A DNA stretch of 64,000 nucleotides, from assembly GCF_000381925.1 (NCBI RefSeq), contig NZ_KB907308.1:558001-622000 (forward strand), given 5' to 3'. This DNA is from Nocardia sp. BMG111209 (GTDB taxonomy: Bacteria > Actinomycetota > Actinomycetes > Mycobacteriales > Mycobacteriaceae). The position numbers were made by a program, and so were the translations under genes. A model generated the notes under the pieces. It worked only from the letters and a program-made list of their open reading frames with translations, ran no database searches and was not told the DNA's origin. Shown one piece after another: positions 27,712-35,888 of the stretch (position 1 is the stretch's first letter; every line of letters begins with the position of its first letter).

Positions 27712-28563
27712 ATGACCGCGCCGATAGGCCGATCGATCGCGCGGGTGATCAAACAGGTCACCGATGTTCTGGCAGAAGATGTTTCGGCCATCGGCGAGAA
27801 CCTGGCCAACGGCTACGACCGAGTCCACCGCATGGTGGAACGCGTGGTCCGCAGTGGCCGCGACGCGGAGACGGAGGCGGCCGGCATCGAGAACGCCGCC
27901 GAAAAGCTGGTCGCGGAGCATCCCGCGCCGATGACCAGGGCACCGAGACCGGATCCGGAGGCCCTCTACAACGGAGCTCGCCTCTGGCAATGCGATCAGA
28001 TCTTCCCCCGCGCATTCCGCTCGGACGTCGCGGCCGGCGAAACCGGATACATTCGCACCGCCGCCCACAGCACCGCCGAGGGCGTCGTCTATCTCACGGA
28101 CGCTACCGAGATCGCCGACGTCTACGGCACGATCACCAGCTGGACCGATGTGCGAGACGGCCTGCCACGCTTCCATCCCGCCGGCATGGTCCTGGGCATC
28201 GACAAGAGCCGGGTCGAAGCGGAATGGATGGCCGCCGAACAACATTCGGCGAGAAATATCGTCGAGGGCGTCAGCGACCGAGTGCTGACGACCACCGGTC
28301 GCATCGACACCTCCGCCGTGACCAGCGCGCGTTTCGTCCTCTACCGGAACATCGTGGAGAATCCGGAATTGACCATGGTCGCCGACGGATTTCCCGGCTT
28401 CGAGGGCCTCACCCAAACCCAGCTGCACGATCCCGCCGTCATGACCGAACGCCTCACCGCCCTGGCCGACGCGGTACGCCACCACTATCCGCACATCGAC
28501 GTATCCGTGGGCACGAGCGAACTCCCCCGCGACGAGGCCGTGCGACTGTTCGAGGCCACCTGA
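27712..28563 (+). CDS. Hypothetical protein, weakly ADP-ribosyltransferase-like
   Basis: 283 residues, no signal peptide. The first 75 residues look helical and may be a leader or coiled segment. The central part has LWQCDQIFPRAFRSDV, then AAHSTAEGVVYLTDATEIADVYG, an order that loosely recalls pertussis-like or scabin-like ADP-ribosyltransferases (Arg strand, Ser-Thr motif, then Glu), but I cannot place a convincing catalytic Glu and the match may be chance. The rest has no motif I recognise. Start ATG 27712 is 259 bases from the DUF4349 gene start, and the two are divergent. Confidence 0.6.
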   Translation: MTAPIGRSIARVIKQVTDVLAEDVSAIGENLANGYDRVHRMVERVVRSGRDAETEAAGIENAAEKLVAEHPAPMTRAPRPDPEALYNGARLWQCDQIFPRAFRSDVAAGETGYIRTAAHSTAEGVVYLTDATEIADVYGTITSWTDVRDGLPRFHPAGMVLGIDKSRVEAEWMAAEQHSARNIVEGVSDRVLTTTGRIDTSAVTSARFVLYRNIVENPELTMVADGFPGFEGLTQTQLHDPAVMTERLTALADAVRHHYPHIDVSVGTSELPRDEAVRLFEAT

Positions 28564-28572
28564 CCGGCCTAC

Positions 28573-29445
28573 TCAGCCACCGATGATCTCCGCCGCGACC
28601 CACCGCGCCACCCCGACCGGAAACGGCGACGGCAACCCCAGCACGATATGCCCGAACCCAGCCGCAAACGCGGCATCGACCGCCGCCCGAGTGGCCTCGG
28701 GCCGCTCATAGGAAACCGGCAGATGGATCGACCGCACGATCGAGGACGGATCGCGCCCGATCTCACCGCAGTACCGATCCAGCATCGCACTGCGCTCGAC
28801 GACATCGTCGATATCGCCCCCGGGAATGTTCCAGATATCGGCATGCTCGGCGACCACCCGCAAGGTGGCCTTCGCCCGCCCGCCGATGAGAATCGGCGGA
28901 TACGGCCGCTGCACGGGTTTCGGATTACAGAACGCACCGGTGAGCCGAATGTGCTCACCCGCGAAATCGAACGGCTCGGTCTCGGTCCACAACCGCCGGA
29001 TCACCGTGCACGCCTCGGCGAAACCGGCCACGGCATCGGCGGTGTCGTGAAACGGAATCCCGTTGGCCTCGTACTCCCGCCGAGCCAGCGGATGACTCGG
29101 CCGCGAACCCACCCCGATCCCGAAATCGAGCCGCCCACCGGAAACGATATCGACCGTAGCGGCGATCTTGGCCAGCACAGCCGGCGGCCGAAACCGATTG
29201 CTGGTCACCAACAATCCGAGCCGCAACCGCCGCGTCTGCGCGGCGAGCGCCGAAAGCAGCGTCCACCCTTCGAATATCGGCCCGCCCGGATCCCCCGCGA
29301 TCGGCATGAGGTGGTCGAACAACCAGGCGTGCTCGATCTGCGGCACATCGTCCGCCTCGAGCCAGACCCGCTGCACATCCGCGTAGTCGACCTGCATCGG
29401 AGCGGTGGCGATGCCGAATCGCGGCGCGATCCCACCCGCCGTCAC
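28573..29445 (-). CDS. LLM-class flavin-dependent oxidoreductase (intact)
   Basis: 290 residues of the luciferase-like superfamily, probably using F420 or reduced FMN. Marks include HAWLFDHLMPIAGD, LGLLVTSNRFRPPAVLAKIAATVD, SGGRLDFGIGVGS and PYPPILIGGRAK. I chose GTG 29445, which has GGAG eight bases upstream. It is full length, unlike the relative at 21718-22572. A striking pair of palindromes lies 79-128 bases upstream of this start (29524-29573), suggesting strong transcriptional control. The substrate is unknown. Confidence 0.85.
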   Translation of the reverse strand: MTAGGIAPRFGIATAPMQVDYADVQRVWLEADDVPQIEHAWLFDHLMPIAGDPGGPIFEGWTLLSALAAQTRRLRLGLLVTSNRFRPPAVLAKIAATVDIVSGGRLDFGIGVGSRPSHPLARREYEANGIPFHDTADAVAGFAEACTVIRRLWTETEPFDFAGEHIRLTGAFCNPKPVQRPYPPILIGGRAKATLRVVAEHADIWNIPGGDIDDVVERSAMLDRYCGEIGRDPSSIVRSIHLPVSYERPEATRAAVDAAFAAGFGHIVLGLPSPFPVGVARWVAAEIIGG

Positions 29446-29523
29446 AGTGCCACTCCCACAACGTGATCCAGCATGATCATCCTCCATCCTCCGATAGCGC
29501 CGGCACGCTCACCGGCCGAGCCG

Positions 29524-29573
29524 AAGCGGAACCGCGTTCCGCTACCCACACGATACGGAACGCGGTTCCGCTT
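29524..29573. promoter_or_regulatory. Twin palindromic operator upstream of the LLM oxidoreductase gene
   Basis: CGGAACCGCGTTCCG (29527-29541) and CGGAACGCGGTTCCG (29556-29570) are each inverted repeats of CGGAAC around three bases, and the two are exact reverse complements over 18 bases when AAG/CTT flanks are included. Centre spacing is 29 bases, close to three helical turns, as for two dimers on one DNA face. It fits a TetR-type site. The rest of the 416-base gap 29446-29861 holds no gene I can support. Confidence 0.75.
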
Positions 29574-29861
29574 GGCAAGCACCGGCACGCCGCATTCCAC
29601 CGGCCGAACCCTCCACCGAGAGCCATGAATTCTCGGATTTCGAATCGGTCCCTCGAAAAAGTAGACAAATACCCCACCGGGTAAACAATCTCCGCAGTGC
29701 ACACAATGACAACCGAGGGGTCGGTAGGCTTCGGCTCCGACTTTTCGAAATCCGGACCAGCACACGGACTTCGGGGCGATACTGATACCGCTCGGGGCAT
29801 TGCGTGACCACGTCGCGCAGAAAATTTCGACGAGACCAGAGAGTCCGGACGGAGAGCCACC

Positions 29862-30284
29862 ATGGCCACCTACATCATTTCATCCCACGGCGAAGCGAAT
29901 TTCGATCGCCAGACGATCGTGCCGGCCAACGTCAGCGTGAATTTCTACACCCCCTTCGGGAAATGCCTGTCGAACCAGGAGGGTTTCCTGCTACAGAGCG
30001 CGATCGTCAACCCGAATCACCTGAACGCCCCGGCAGTGTTGCAGAAATATACCCCCAAGGCCCTCTGGAACGGCCCGAGCCAGCAGACCCCCGAATTGTC
30101 GCTGACCGCCGACTGGCACGGCGACTTCAAGTCGGGAATCGTGCACGCCGAACAGAACCGAATCCTCGAGGTCATCGGCACGAACAAGTTGCTGACGCTG
30201 ACCGGCGCCCTGATCACGATCGCCAAGGACGCGGCGATCCTCCAGCAGGCCGCGGTGGTCCACTGCCTGTTCTGCCTGGCCTGA
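29862..30284 (+). CDS. Stv-like putative adhesin/effector domain protein
   Basis: 140 residues, essentially one domain. The start YIISSHGEANFDRQTIVPANVSVNFYTPFGKCLS matches what I remember of the small actinobacterial Stv-type domain proteins (annotated as putative adhesin, seen in polymorphic toxin lists). HGE near residue 9 and DWHGDF near 80 are candidate functional sites. There is no signal peptide. It stands alone; base composition is lower in GC than the iol region, fitting the edge of the accessory stretch. Function is not established. Confidence 0.6.
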   Translation: MATYIISSHGEANFDRQTIVPANVSVNFYTPFGKCLSNQEGFLLQSAIVNPNHLNAPAVLQKYTPKALWNGPSQQTPELSLTADWHGDFKSGIVHAEQNRILEVIGTNKLLTLTGALITIAKDAAILQQAAVVHCLFCLA

Positions 30285-30437
30285 CGATGCCACATCCGGG
30301 CCGGCGGATCCGCCGATCCGCCGCGCCCGGCAAGCCGCCGAATCATCGAAACAACTTTCGACCCGACACACCCGAAAGCCCTGGCAGAGCGAACTTTTCG
30401 CTGGCGTGTCCGATCCCCGAACCGATAGAATTAGCTC

Positions 30438-31919
30438 ATGCGTTCGAGCCCCGAAGCAGTCAGCGACCCCACCGCGGAGCGCATCCTCCGCGCCCTGGAG
30501 GACGCCGCTTCCCAGATCTCGAACCTGCCCACCCGAGCATTCTCGAACCGAGACCGACTCACCCTGATCCGCCGGGTAGAGACCGTGATTCGCATGCTGC
30601 CCGCCGCAAGCCTCGAGTGGACCGCGCAACTACAAGAGCAGTGGTCGAATACCGATTTCCCAGCGAACAACCTCGTCGACACTCTCGCCGACAGCCTCCG
30701 CATCACACCGGCCGAAGCCCGCGCCCGCTGGCGCACCGCCGACGATCTTGCCCATCACATCGGAATGACCGGTGAGACTTTGGCACCCGTCCTGTCCGAA
30801 ACCGCAACCGCCCACCGAGAAGGTGCCCTGGCACCCGCCCACGTCAAGATCATCCGAGACGTGATGCACCAGCTACCGGTCGCCGTCGACACCGCCACCC
30901 GAGCCGAGGCGGAAGGCATGCTCGCCGGCCAGGCCCGCGACCTACGCCCGGACCAGTTGCGCAAGGTCGCCGACAAACTCGAGGCGATGATCAACCCGGA
31001 CGGCACCTTCACCGACACGGACCGTGCCCGGAGACGCGGCTTCACCATGGGCCGCCAAGGCCCGGATCTGATGACGAAGTGCACGGTAACCGCCGACCCA
31101 GAATTACGCGCATGCCTGGAAGCGGTATTCGCCAAGTACGCCAAGCCCGGCCTACTGAACCCCGACGACGCCACCCCCGTAACCGACGGCGAGCCGGATC
31201 CAGCTGCGGCACAGCGCGATTCCCGCAACGCCGCGCAGCGGCAACACGACGCACTCAAAGCAGTGATGCGGGACAGCATCGCCTCGGGCCGACTCGGCCA
31301 GCACCGCGGCCTACCCGTCACAGTGATCGTGTCGATGACACTGCAGGAACTGGAAGACGCAGTAGCTCAGGTCGCACCCGGAACCAGCATCGCCACCGCA
31401 GCCTCACCGTCTCCCATCGCAGGCCCACCGATAGCCACCGGCGGCGGAGCCATGATCTCCATCGGCGACGCACTACGCCTGGCCTCACACGCACACCACT
31501 ACCTGGCCCTGTTCGACCACCACGACGGCCGCCCCCTCTACCTGGGCCGCACCAAGCGAATCGCCACCGCCGACCAGCGAATAGTGTTGCACGCCCGCGA
31601 CATAGGCTGTACCTTCCCAGGTTGCACCAAACCCGGCTACCTCTGCCAGGTACACCACCGCACCGAATGGTCCGCCGGCGGCACCACCGACGCCGACCAA
31701 CTGACCTTCGTCTGCGAACCCCACCACCAGCAGGCGGGCACAGACACCACCGCATGGGGCACAGCCACCGCCACCCGGGGGAAACGCGACGCCGGCCGCA
31801 CGCACTGGATCCCGCCGATCCATGTCGACCCAGCCCGCCGGCCGCGGATCAACCGATTCCACCACCCCAGTGAATACTTCGCTCCCACAGGCGAACCGGT
31901 GGCCCGAAAACAGAGTTGA
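30438..31919 (+). CDS. DUF222 (13E12-type) protein with C-terminal HNH endonuclease motif
   Basis: 493 residues. The first 320 form the DUF222 region common in mycobacterial 13E12 repeat proteins (LADSLRITPAEARARWRTADDLA; GALAPAHVKIIRDVMHQLP; ARDLRPDQLRKVADKLE). The C-terminus is an HNH nuclease: CTFPGCTKPGYLCQVHH, then WSAGGTTDADQLTFVCEPHH, with the paired Cys and His residues present. These genes are multicopy in actinobacteria and often mark mobile or accessory DNA, though activity is rarely shown. It is followed by a hairpin at 31941 and then the defence island. Confidence 0.88.
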   Translation: MRSSPEAVSDPTAERILRALEDAASQISNLPTRAFSNRDRLTLIRRVETVIRMLPAASLEWTAQLQEQWSNTDFPANNLVDTLADSLRITPAEARARWRTADDLAHHIGMTGETLAPVLSETATAHREGALAPAHVKIIRDVMHQLPVAVDTATRAEAEGMLAGQARDLRPDQLRKVADKLEAMINPDGTFTDTDRARRRGFTMGRQGPDLMTKCTVTADPELRACLEAVFAKYAKPGLLNPDDATPVTDGEPDPAAAQRDSRNAAQRQHDALKAVMRDSIASGRLGQHRGLPVTVIVSMTLQELEDAVAQVAPGTSIATAASPSPIAGPPIATGGGAMISIGDALRLASHAHHYLALFDHHDGRPLYLGRTKRIATADQRIVLHARDIGCTFPGCTKPGYLCQVHHRTEWSAGGTTDADQLTFVCEPHHQQAGTDTTAWGTATATRGKRDAGRTHWIPPIHVDPARRPRINRFHHPSEYFAPTGEPVARKQS

Positions 31920-31940
31920 CCGGCCCTGCACTCGCCGCCA

Positions 31941-31966
31941 CCCGCCCCGTCACCGACGGAGGCGGG
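31941..31966 (+). terminator. Probable terminator behind the HNH gene
   Basis: CCCGCC-CCGTC pairs with GACGG-A-GGCGGG around a 3-base loop, an 11-base-pair stem with one bulged A. No U tract follows, so efficiency is uncertain; it starts 22 bases past the stop. Confidence 0.5.
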
Positions 31967-32304
31967 CAGCGGCGCGCGGTCTCAGCCTTCTGAGCCTGGG
32001 GTTGAGTCGGTTACTGGTGCCCGGTGCTAGCTGAAGCTCGTCAGATGCGCCCGCAATCCATGCGGTTCCGGCCCCGTCCACAGTTCGAACTCATTGGAAT
32101 GACCTGCACCGACTGCAAGCCACCTGGGTCTGGTCAACTGCAGACGTCCGTTTCCGCGCGCATCGAATGAATCTACAGATCCGGAACATGGGTACCCAGA
32201 TCTGTCGGACCCTGTATATACCGTTGTAACAGGTCCTTCGGACCGGACGCTTACCAAGGACATGGGGGCTGCGTCCCGAGCAGTCAGGCAAACGAGGAGA
32301 GCCA
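31967..32304. other. Intergenic entry to the defence island
   Basis: About 340 bases with no gene I can support. Base composition falls here relative to the HNH gene. It must hold the promoter of the five-gene operon; TGTATATACC near 32213 is an AT-rich candidate -10 region but I see no firm -35. GAGGAGA at 32294-32300 is the ribosome site of the Z1 gene. I found no tRNA or obvious att-like repeat. Confidence 0.5.
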
Positions 32305-34884
32305 ATGGTCGACCCTGTCGACGATCAGTATGACGTTTTCAGGATGCTGCTCGATGCGACTACGCCGGATGACGCCGTCAAGCGGCTGGCCATACTCGGC
32401 GTCGACCGCCAGACGATCGAGAAGATTCGGGAGCGACACGAGCGCGATCTGATCCAGATCCGTGAGATGGAGGAACCGCGCTCGGTCGTTCTGGACAACC
32501 GATACACCTGGTACACAGGTCCGCGCCCCGACGATCGCTGCTGGCCGGCTCTCGTCCGCATCCTCGAAAAAGACGGCTGGTCGAAGGAGCCGGCCATCTC
32601 GAGTCTCGATGCGTCGACTACTCGAATCGTCTCGCTGCTGAACCACCCGCACGAGAAAGCCTTCACCGCACGGGGACTCGTCGTCGGATACGTTCAGTCG
32701 GGCAAGACCACCAACTTCACTGCGACGATGGCGAAAGCCGCCGACCGAGGGTACAAGCTCTTCATCGTGCTGGCCGGCATTCATAATGGACTCCGACGGC
32801 AGACTCAGGCGCGACTGATTCAGCAACTCGTCGAGCCGAACCCCGCGGACTGGACCCAGATCACTCAGCTGGACCATGACTTCACACCAACGGCCAACCC
32901 GGCGAGCTATTTCGGAAAATCCAACAAGACCCACGTGCTCTGCGTGGTCAAGAAGAACGCCCCGGTTCTCCGGAAGTTGGTCAAGTGGCTTGATGATGCG
33001 TCCGACTATCTCGCTGATACACCGACATTGGTAATCGACGACGAAGCCGATCAAGCGACAGTGGCCTCGAGGACGATCAACCCCCTGATTCAGAAGCTTC
33101 TGGCTACCTTGCCCAAGGTCGGATACGTCGGCTACACGGCGTCACCGTTCGCCAACCTTCTCATCAACCCGTCGGCGGAGGACCTGTATCCGAAGGACTT
33201 CATCGTCAACCTTCCGAAGCCCGAGGGACATTTCGGGACCGAGGTGCTGTTCGGTCGTTACGCCCTGGACGGTGAAGATCCCACCGATGTCGACGATGGC
33301 TACGACATGATTCGGACTGTCCCGCAAGATGACGTCGCCAGCGTTCGTCCCTTGACCAAAGCGGACGCCGAAGACTTCGAACCGGTGCTGACGGAGTCAC
33401 TACGGCAGGCACTCGAATACTTCTGGATGGGTACAGCCGCCCGGCGGGTCCGGGGCACCGGGAATCCACACTCCACCATGCTTATCCACACCAGTGTCCG
33501 AACATCGGTTCACCTGAGCTTCCGTCAGCCGCTGGAGGCACTGAGAAGTAAGACTGTCCGCTGCCTGCAGGAGAAAGCAACCATCGAACGGTTGCGAATG
33601 CTTTGGGATTCGGAGACAGCGCGCGTACCGGCAGTAGATTTCGATGAAACGCCGGTGACGTTCGACCAACTGATGACCGAGTTGCCCGGAGTACTGAGGG
33701 ATTGCCGGGTGATCATGGACAACTCTTTCAGTACCGATCGATTGGACTACGAGAACGGCCCGGTGGTGGCAATAGCGGTAGGCGGCAACACGCTGTCCCG
33801 TGGCCTCACTCTCGAGGGCCTGCTCGTCAGCTATTTCGTACGCGCCGTATCCATATACGACACCCTTCTCCAAATGGGAAGATGGTTCGGGTACCGGAGA
33901 GGCTATGAAGATCTCCCGAGAATTTGGATGACCGACGAGCTGAAGGAGTGGTTCCGACACCTTGCAACGGTCGAAACCGAGATGCGCAAGGGCATCGATA
34001 TCTATCTGACCGAGGACAAGACACCACTCCAATTCGCAGTCCGTCTCCGTACTCACCCCGCCCTCCGCGTTACCGCTGCGGCCAAGATGCAGGATGCGGT
34101 TCGGGCGCAAGCCGGTTACGGTGGCCAGCGCATCCAGACACGATACTTTCACAAAGATTCGGCCTGGTTGATCAACAACCAACGTGCCGCACAGAAACTT
34201 GTGACCGAAACCCTGAAATTCCGCAGCATCGACGAGGAATCCGAGGCTCAGGGTCGATATCTGTTCCGCGATGTACCGTCGAACCTGGTGCTGGATTTCA
34301 TCGAGAACTATCAGTTCCACGAGAAGTCTCAGGAATGCAACGGGCAAATGCTCTCTCGATACATCCGAGCCCGGAATCGAAACGGCGGAGCTCTCCGCCG
34401 ATGGAATCTCGCAATTGTCGGGAATCCCGTCACCCCAGCTCGGCATGACTTCAGTTTCGCTACCGGAGTCAGTGTCGGAAGAATCGTTCGCGCTGCGATC
34501 ACAGCAAGCGACGACTTTGCGGACATCAAGACTCTCATGAGCCGACGAGATGCAGCACTCGACCTCGCCGGCGATATTTCGAACATGGACGAAAAAGAGA
34601 TCAAGAAGCAGCGCACCGCTCAATTGCCGGACACCGGACTCTTGGTGCTGTATCCCATAGACAAAGAATCCAAGCCGGAGCGACAGCCGAAACCGAATGC
34701 CAGTAACCCCAGAACGCCGCTGGACGCCCCGGAGCATGTTATAGGCGTCGGTCTGGTATTTCCACAGCCTGCAGGTCCGGACAGTACCGTCCCCTGGGAG
34801 GCCGACTACATTTCTGCGGATCTTTCGGGCGTCGAAGTGGAAGAGATCGATTATAGCGCGGTGGTCTCCGAGGACATGGCATGA
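32305..34884 (+). CDS. Z1-domain helicase-like ATPase of a MutL-Z1 defence operon
   Basis: 859 residues. Superfamily 2-like motifs are in order: Walker A GYVQSGKTT (K134), DDEAD at 245-249, the GYTASPFANLL motif, then GGNTLSRGLTLEG near 493 and QMGRWFGYRRGY near 523, which is the hallmark of the Z1 domain (PF10593). Z1 proteins pair with MutL/MORC-type ATPases in restriction-like and antiphage loci, probably remodelling or translocating DNA. GAGGAG precedes the ATG. The stop overlaps the next start (ATGA), so it heads a coupled five-gene operon. Confidence 0.9.
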   Translation: MVDPVDDQYDVFRMLLDATTPDDAVKRLAILGVDRQTIEKIRERHERDLIQIREMEEPRSVVLDNRYTWYTGPRPDDRCWPALVRILEKDGWSKEPAISSLDASTTRIVSLLNHPHEKAFTARGLVVGYVQSGKTTNFTATMAKAADRGYKLFIVLAGIHNGLRRQTQARLIQQLVEPNPADWTQITQLDHDFTPTANPASYFGKSNKTHVLCVVKKNAPVLRKLVKWLDDASDYLADTPTLVIDDEADQATVASRTINPLIQKLLATLPKVGYVGYTASPFANLLINPSAEDLYPKDFIVNLPKPEGHFGTEVLFGRYALDGEDPTDVDDGYDMIRTVPQDDVASVRPLTKADAEDFEPVLTESLRQALEYFWMGTAARRVRGTGNPHSTMLIHTSVRTSVHLSFRQPLEALRSKTVRCLQEKATIERLRMLWDSETARVPAVDFDETPVTFDQLMTELPGVLRDCRVIMDNSFSTDRLDYENGPVVAIAVGGNTLSRGLTLEGLLVSYFVRAVSIYDTLLQMGRWFGYRRGYEDLPRIWMTDELKEWFRHLATVETEMRKGIDIYLTEDKTPLQFAVRLRTHPALRVTAAAKMQDAVRAQAGYGGQRIQTRYFHKDSAWLINNQRAAQKLVTETLKFRSIDEESEAQGRYLFRDVPSNLVLDFIENYQFHEKSQECNGQMLSRYIRARNRNGGALRRWNLAIVGNPVTPARHDFSFATGVSVGRIVRAAITASDDFADIKTLMSRRDAALDLAGDISNMDEKEIKKQRTAQLPDTGLLVLYPIDKESKPERQPKPNASNPRTPLDAPEHVIGVGLVFPQPAGPDSTVPWEADYISADLSGVEVEEIDYSAVVSEDMA

Positions 34885-35888
34885 GCTCCGGCCTCCGCGC
34901 AATAATCGAAGATCATTGGTCCATATTGGAGTCATCGCCATCGGCCTCCGACACCACCATCAGGGTCTCCGATCTTCCGGTCGAGACAACGAACGGGAAC
35001 GTCGCTGCTGCGGTGGACTCTTCAGGCCTCAGGCACATACTTGTACCCGTCGACTCTCGACAAACAATACGGCGAGGACTGAACGGACCGATACTCCAGC
35101 TTTCGAGGCGCCCTCTCCAAACCAGCGAGAGCTATCGAGTATATGCCGATCTGACCTGCTTTCATCGTGACTTCAACGACGTATTTACGACACTTTGCGG
35201 CGATATTCTGGCGGCTACTGAAGAGACTGCACAGCAGCCGGTCAAAGGACTGTATCGAGTACTGGACCATTGGCGCGCATTGTTTCAGAACACAACTTCG
35301 CTACGACCACAGCAACTCGCCGGGCTGTACGCGGAGTTGCTGGTCCTCGAGCGGCTGCTGGATATCAACCCCAGTTCCCATTCCGTCTGGCGCGGCCCGA
35401 CAGGGCATCACCACGACTTCTCCTCGGGCCGTGTCGCCGTCGAAGTGAAGGAATCCATAGCATTCGGCGACAAAGGAATACGAGTTCATGGTTTGGATCA
35501 ATTGGACGCACCCGAGGGCGGCTTGTTGCTGGCCTGGTTCCGACTCGCCCCGGATCTGAGCGGACCGTCCTTACAGGATTTGATCGATCGAGCCCTGGAA
35601 TCATCCGACGACGAATCAGCTGTGCTCGCGGCGCTCGTACTCGCAGGCTACCGAGCATCGGATATAGACCACTATCGTGACGTCAAGTTCCGAACCGCCG
35701 AGGAACGGTGGTATCGAGTGGACAGCAATTTTCCGAGACTCACATCCACCATGCTGAGTTCCGCGCAAGTTCCCGTGCAGGTTCACGATGTTCACTACAC
35801 GGTCGATTTGAGTGTGGAGCCCCCGTACCCATTGAACGACGACGAGGTCGGCGCGCACCTTCGTGCCATGGTTCAGGAGTCGGCATGA
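34881..35888 (+). CDS. DUF4420 PD-(D/E)XK nuclease of the defence operon
   Basis: 335 residues. The segment QQLAGLYAELLVLERLL provides the early Glu helix, WRGPTGHHHDF has D179, and GRVAVEVKES has E188-V-K190, giving a complete PD-(D/E)XK core as in DUF4420 (PF14390). It is the likely DNA-cutting subunit working with the Z1 and MutL-like proteins. Start and stop both overlap the neighbouring genes in ATGA, evidence for tight translational coupling and fixed stoichiometry. Confidence 0.88.
   Translation: MSSGLRAIIEDHWSILESSPSASDTTIRVSDLPVETTNGNVAAAVDSSGLRHILVPVDSRQTIRRGLNGPILQLSRRPLQTSESYRVYADLTCFHRDFNDVFTTLCGDILAATEETAQQPVKGLYRVLDHWRALFQNTTSLRPQQLAGLYAELLVLERLLDINPSSHSVWRGPTGHHHDFSSGRVAVEVKESIAFGDKGIRVHGLDQLDAPEGGLLLAWFRLAPDLSGPSLQDLIDRALESSDDESAVLAALVLAGYRASDIDHYRDVKFRTAEERWYRVDSNFPRLTSTMLSSAQVPVQVHDVHYTVDLSVEPPYPLNDDEVGAHLRAMVQESA

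Noticed and set aside
32027..32305. 92-codon minus-strand frame upstream of the Z1 gene
   Set aside because: No family resemblance or ribosome site, and it covers the probable promoter region.
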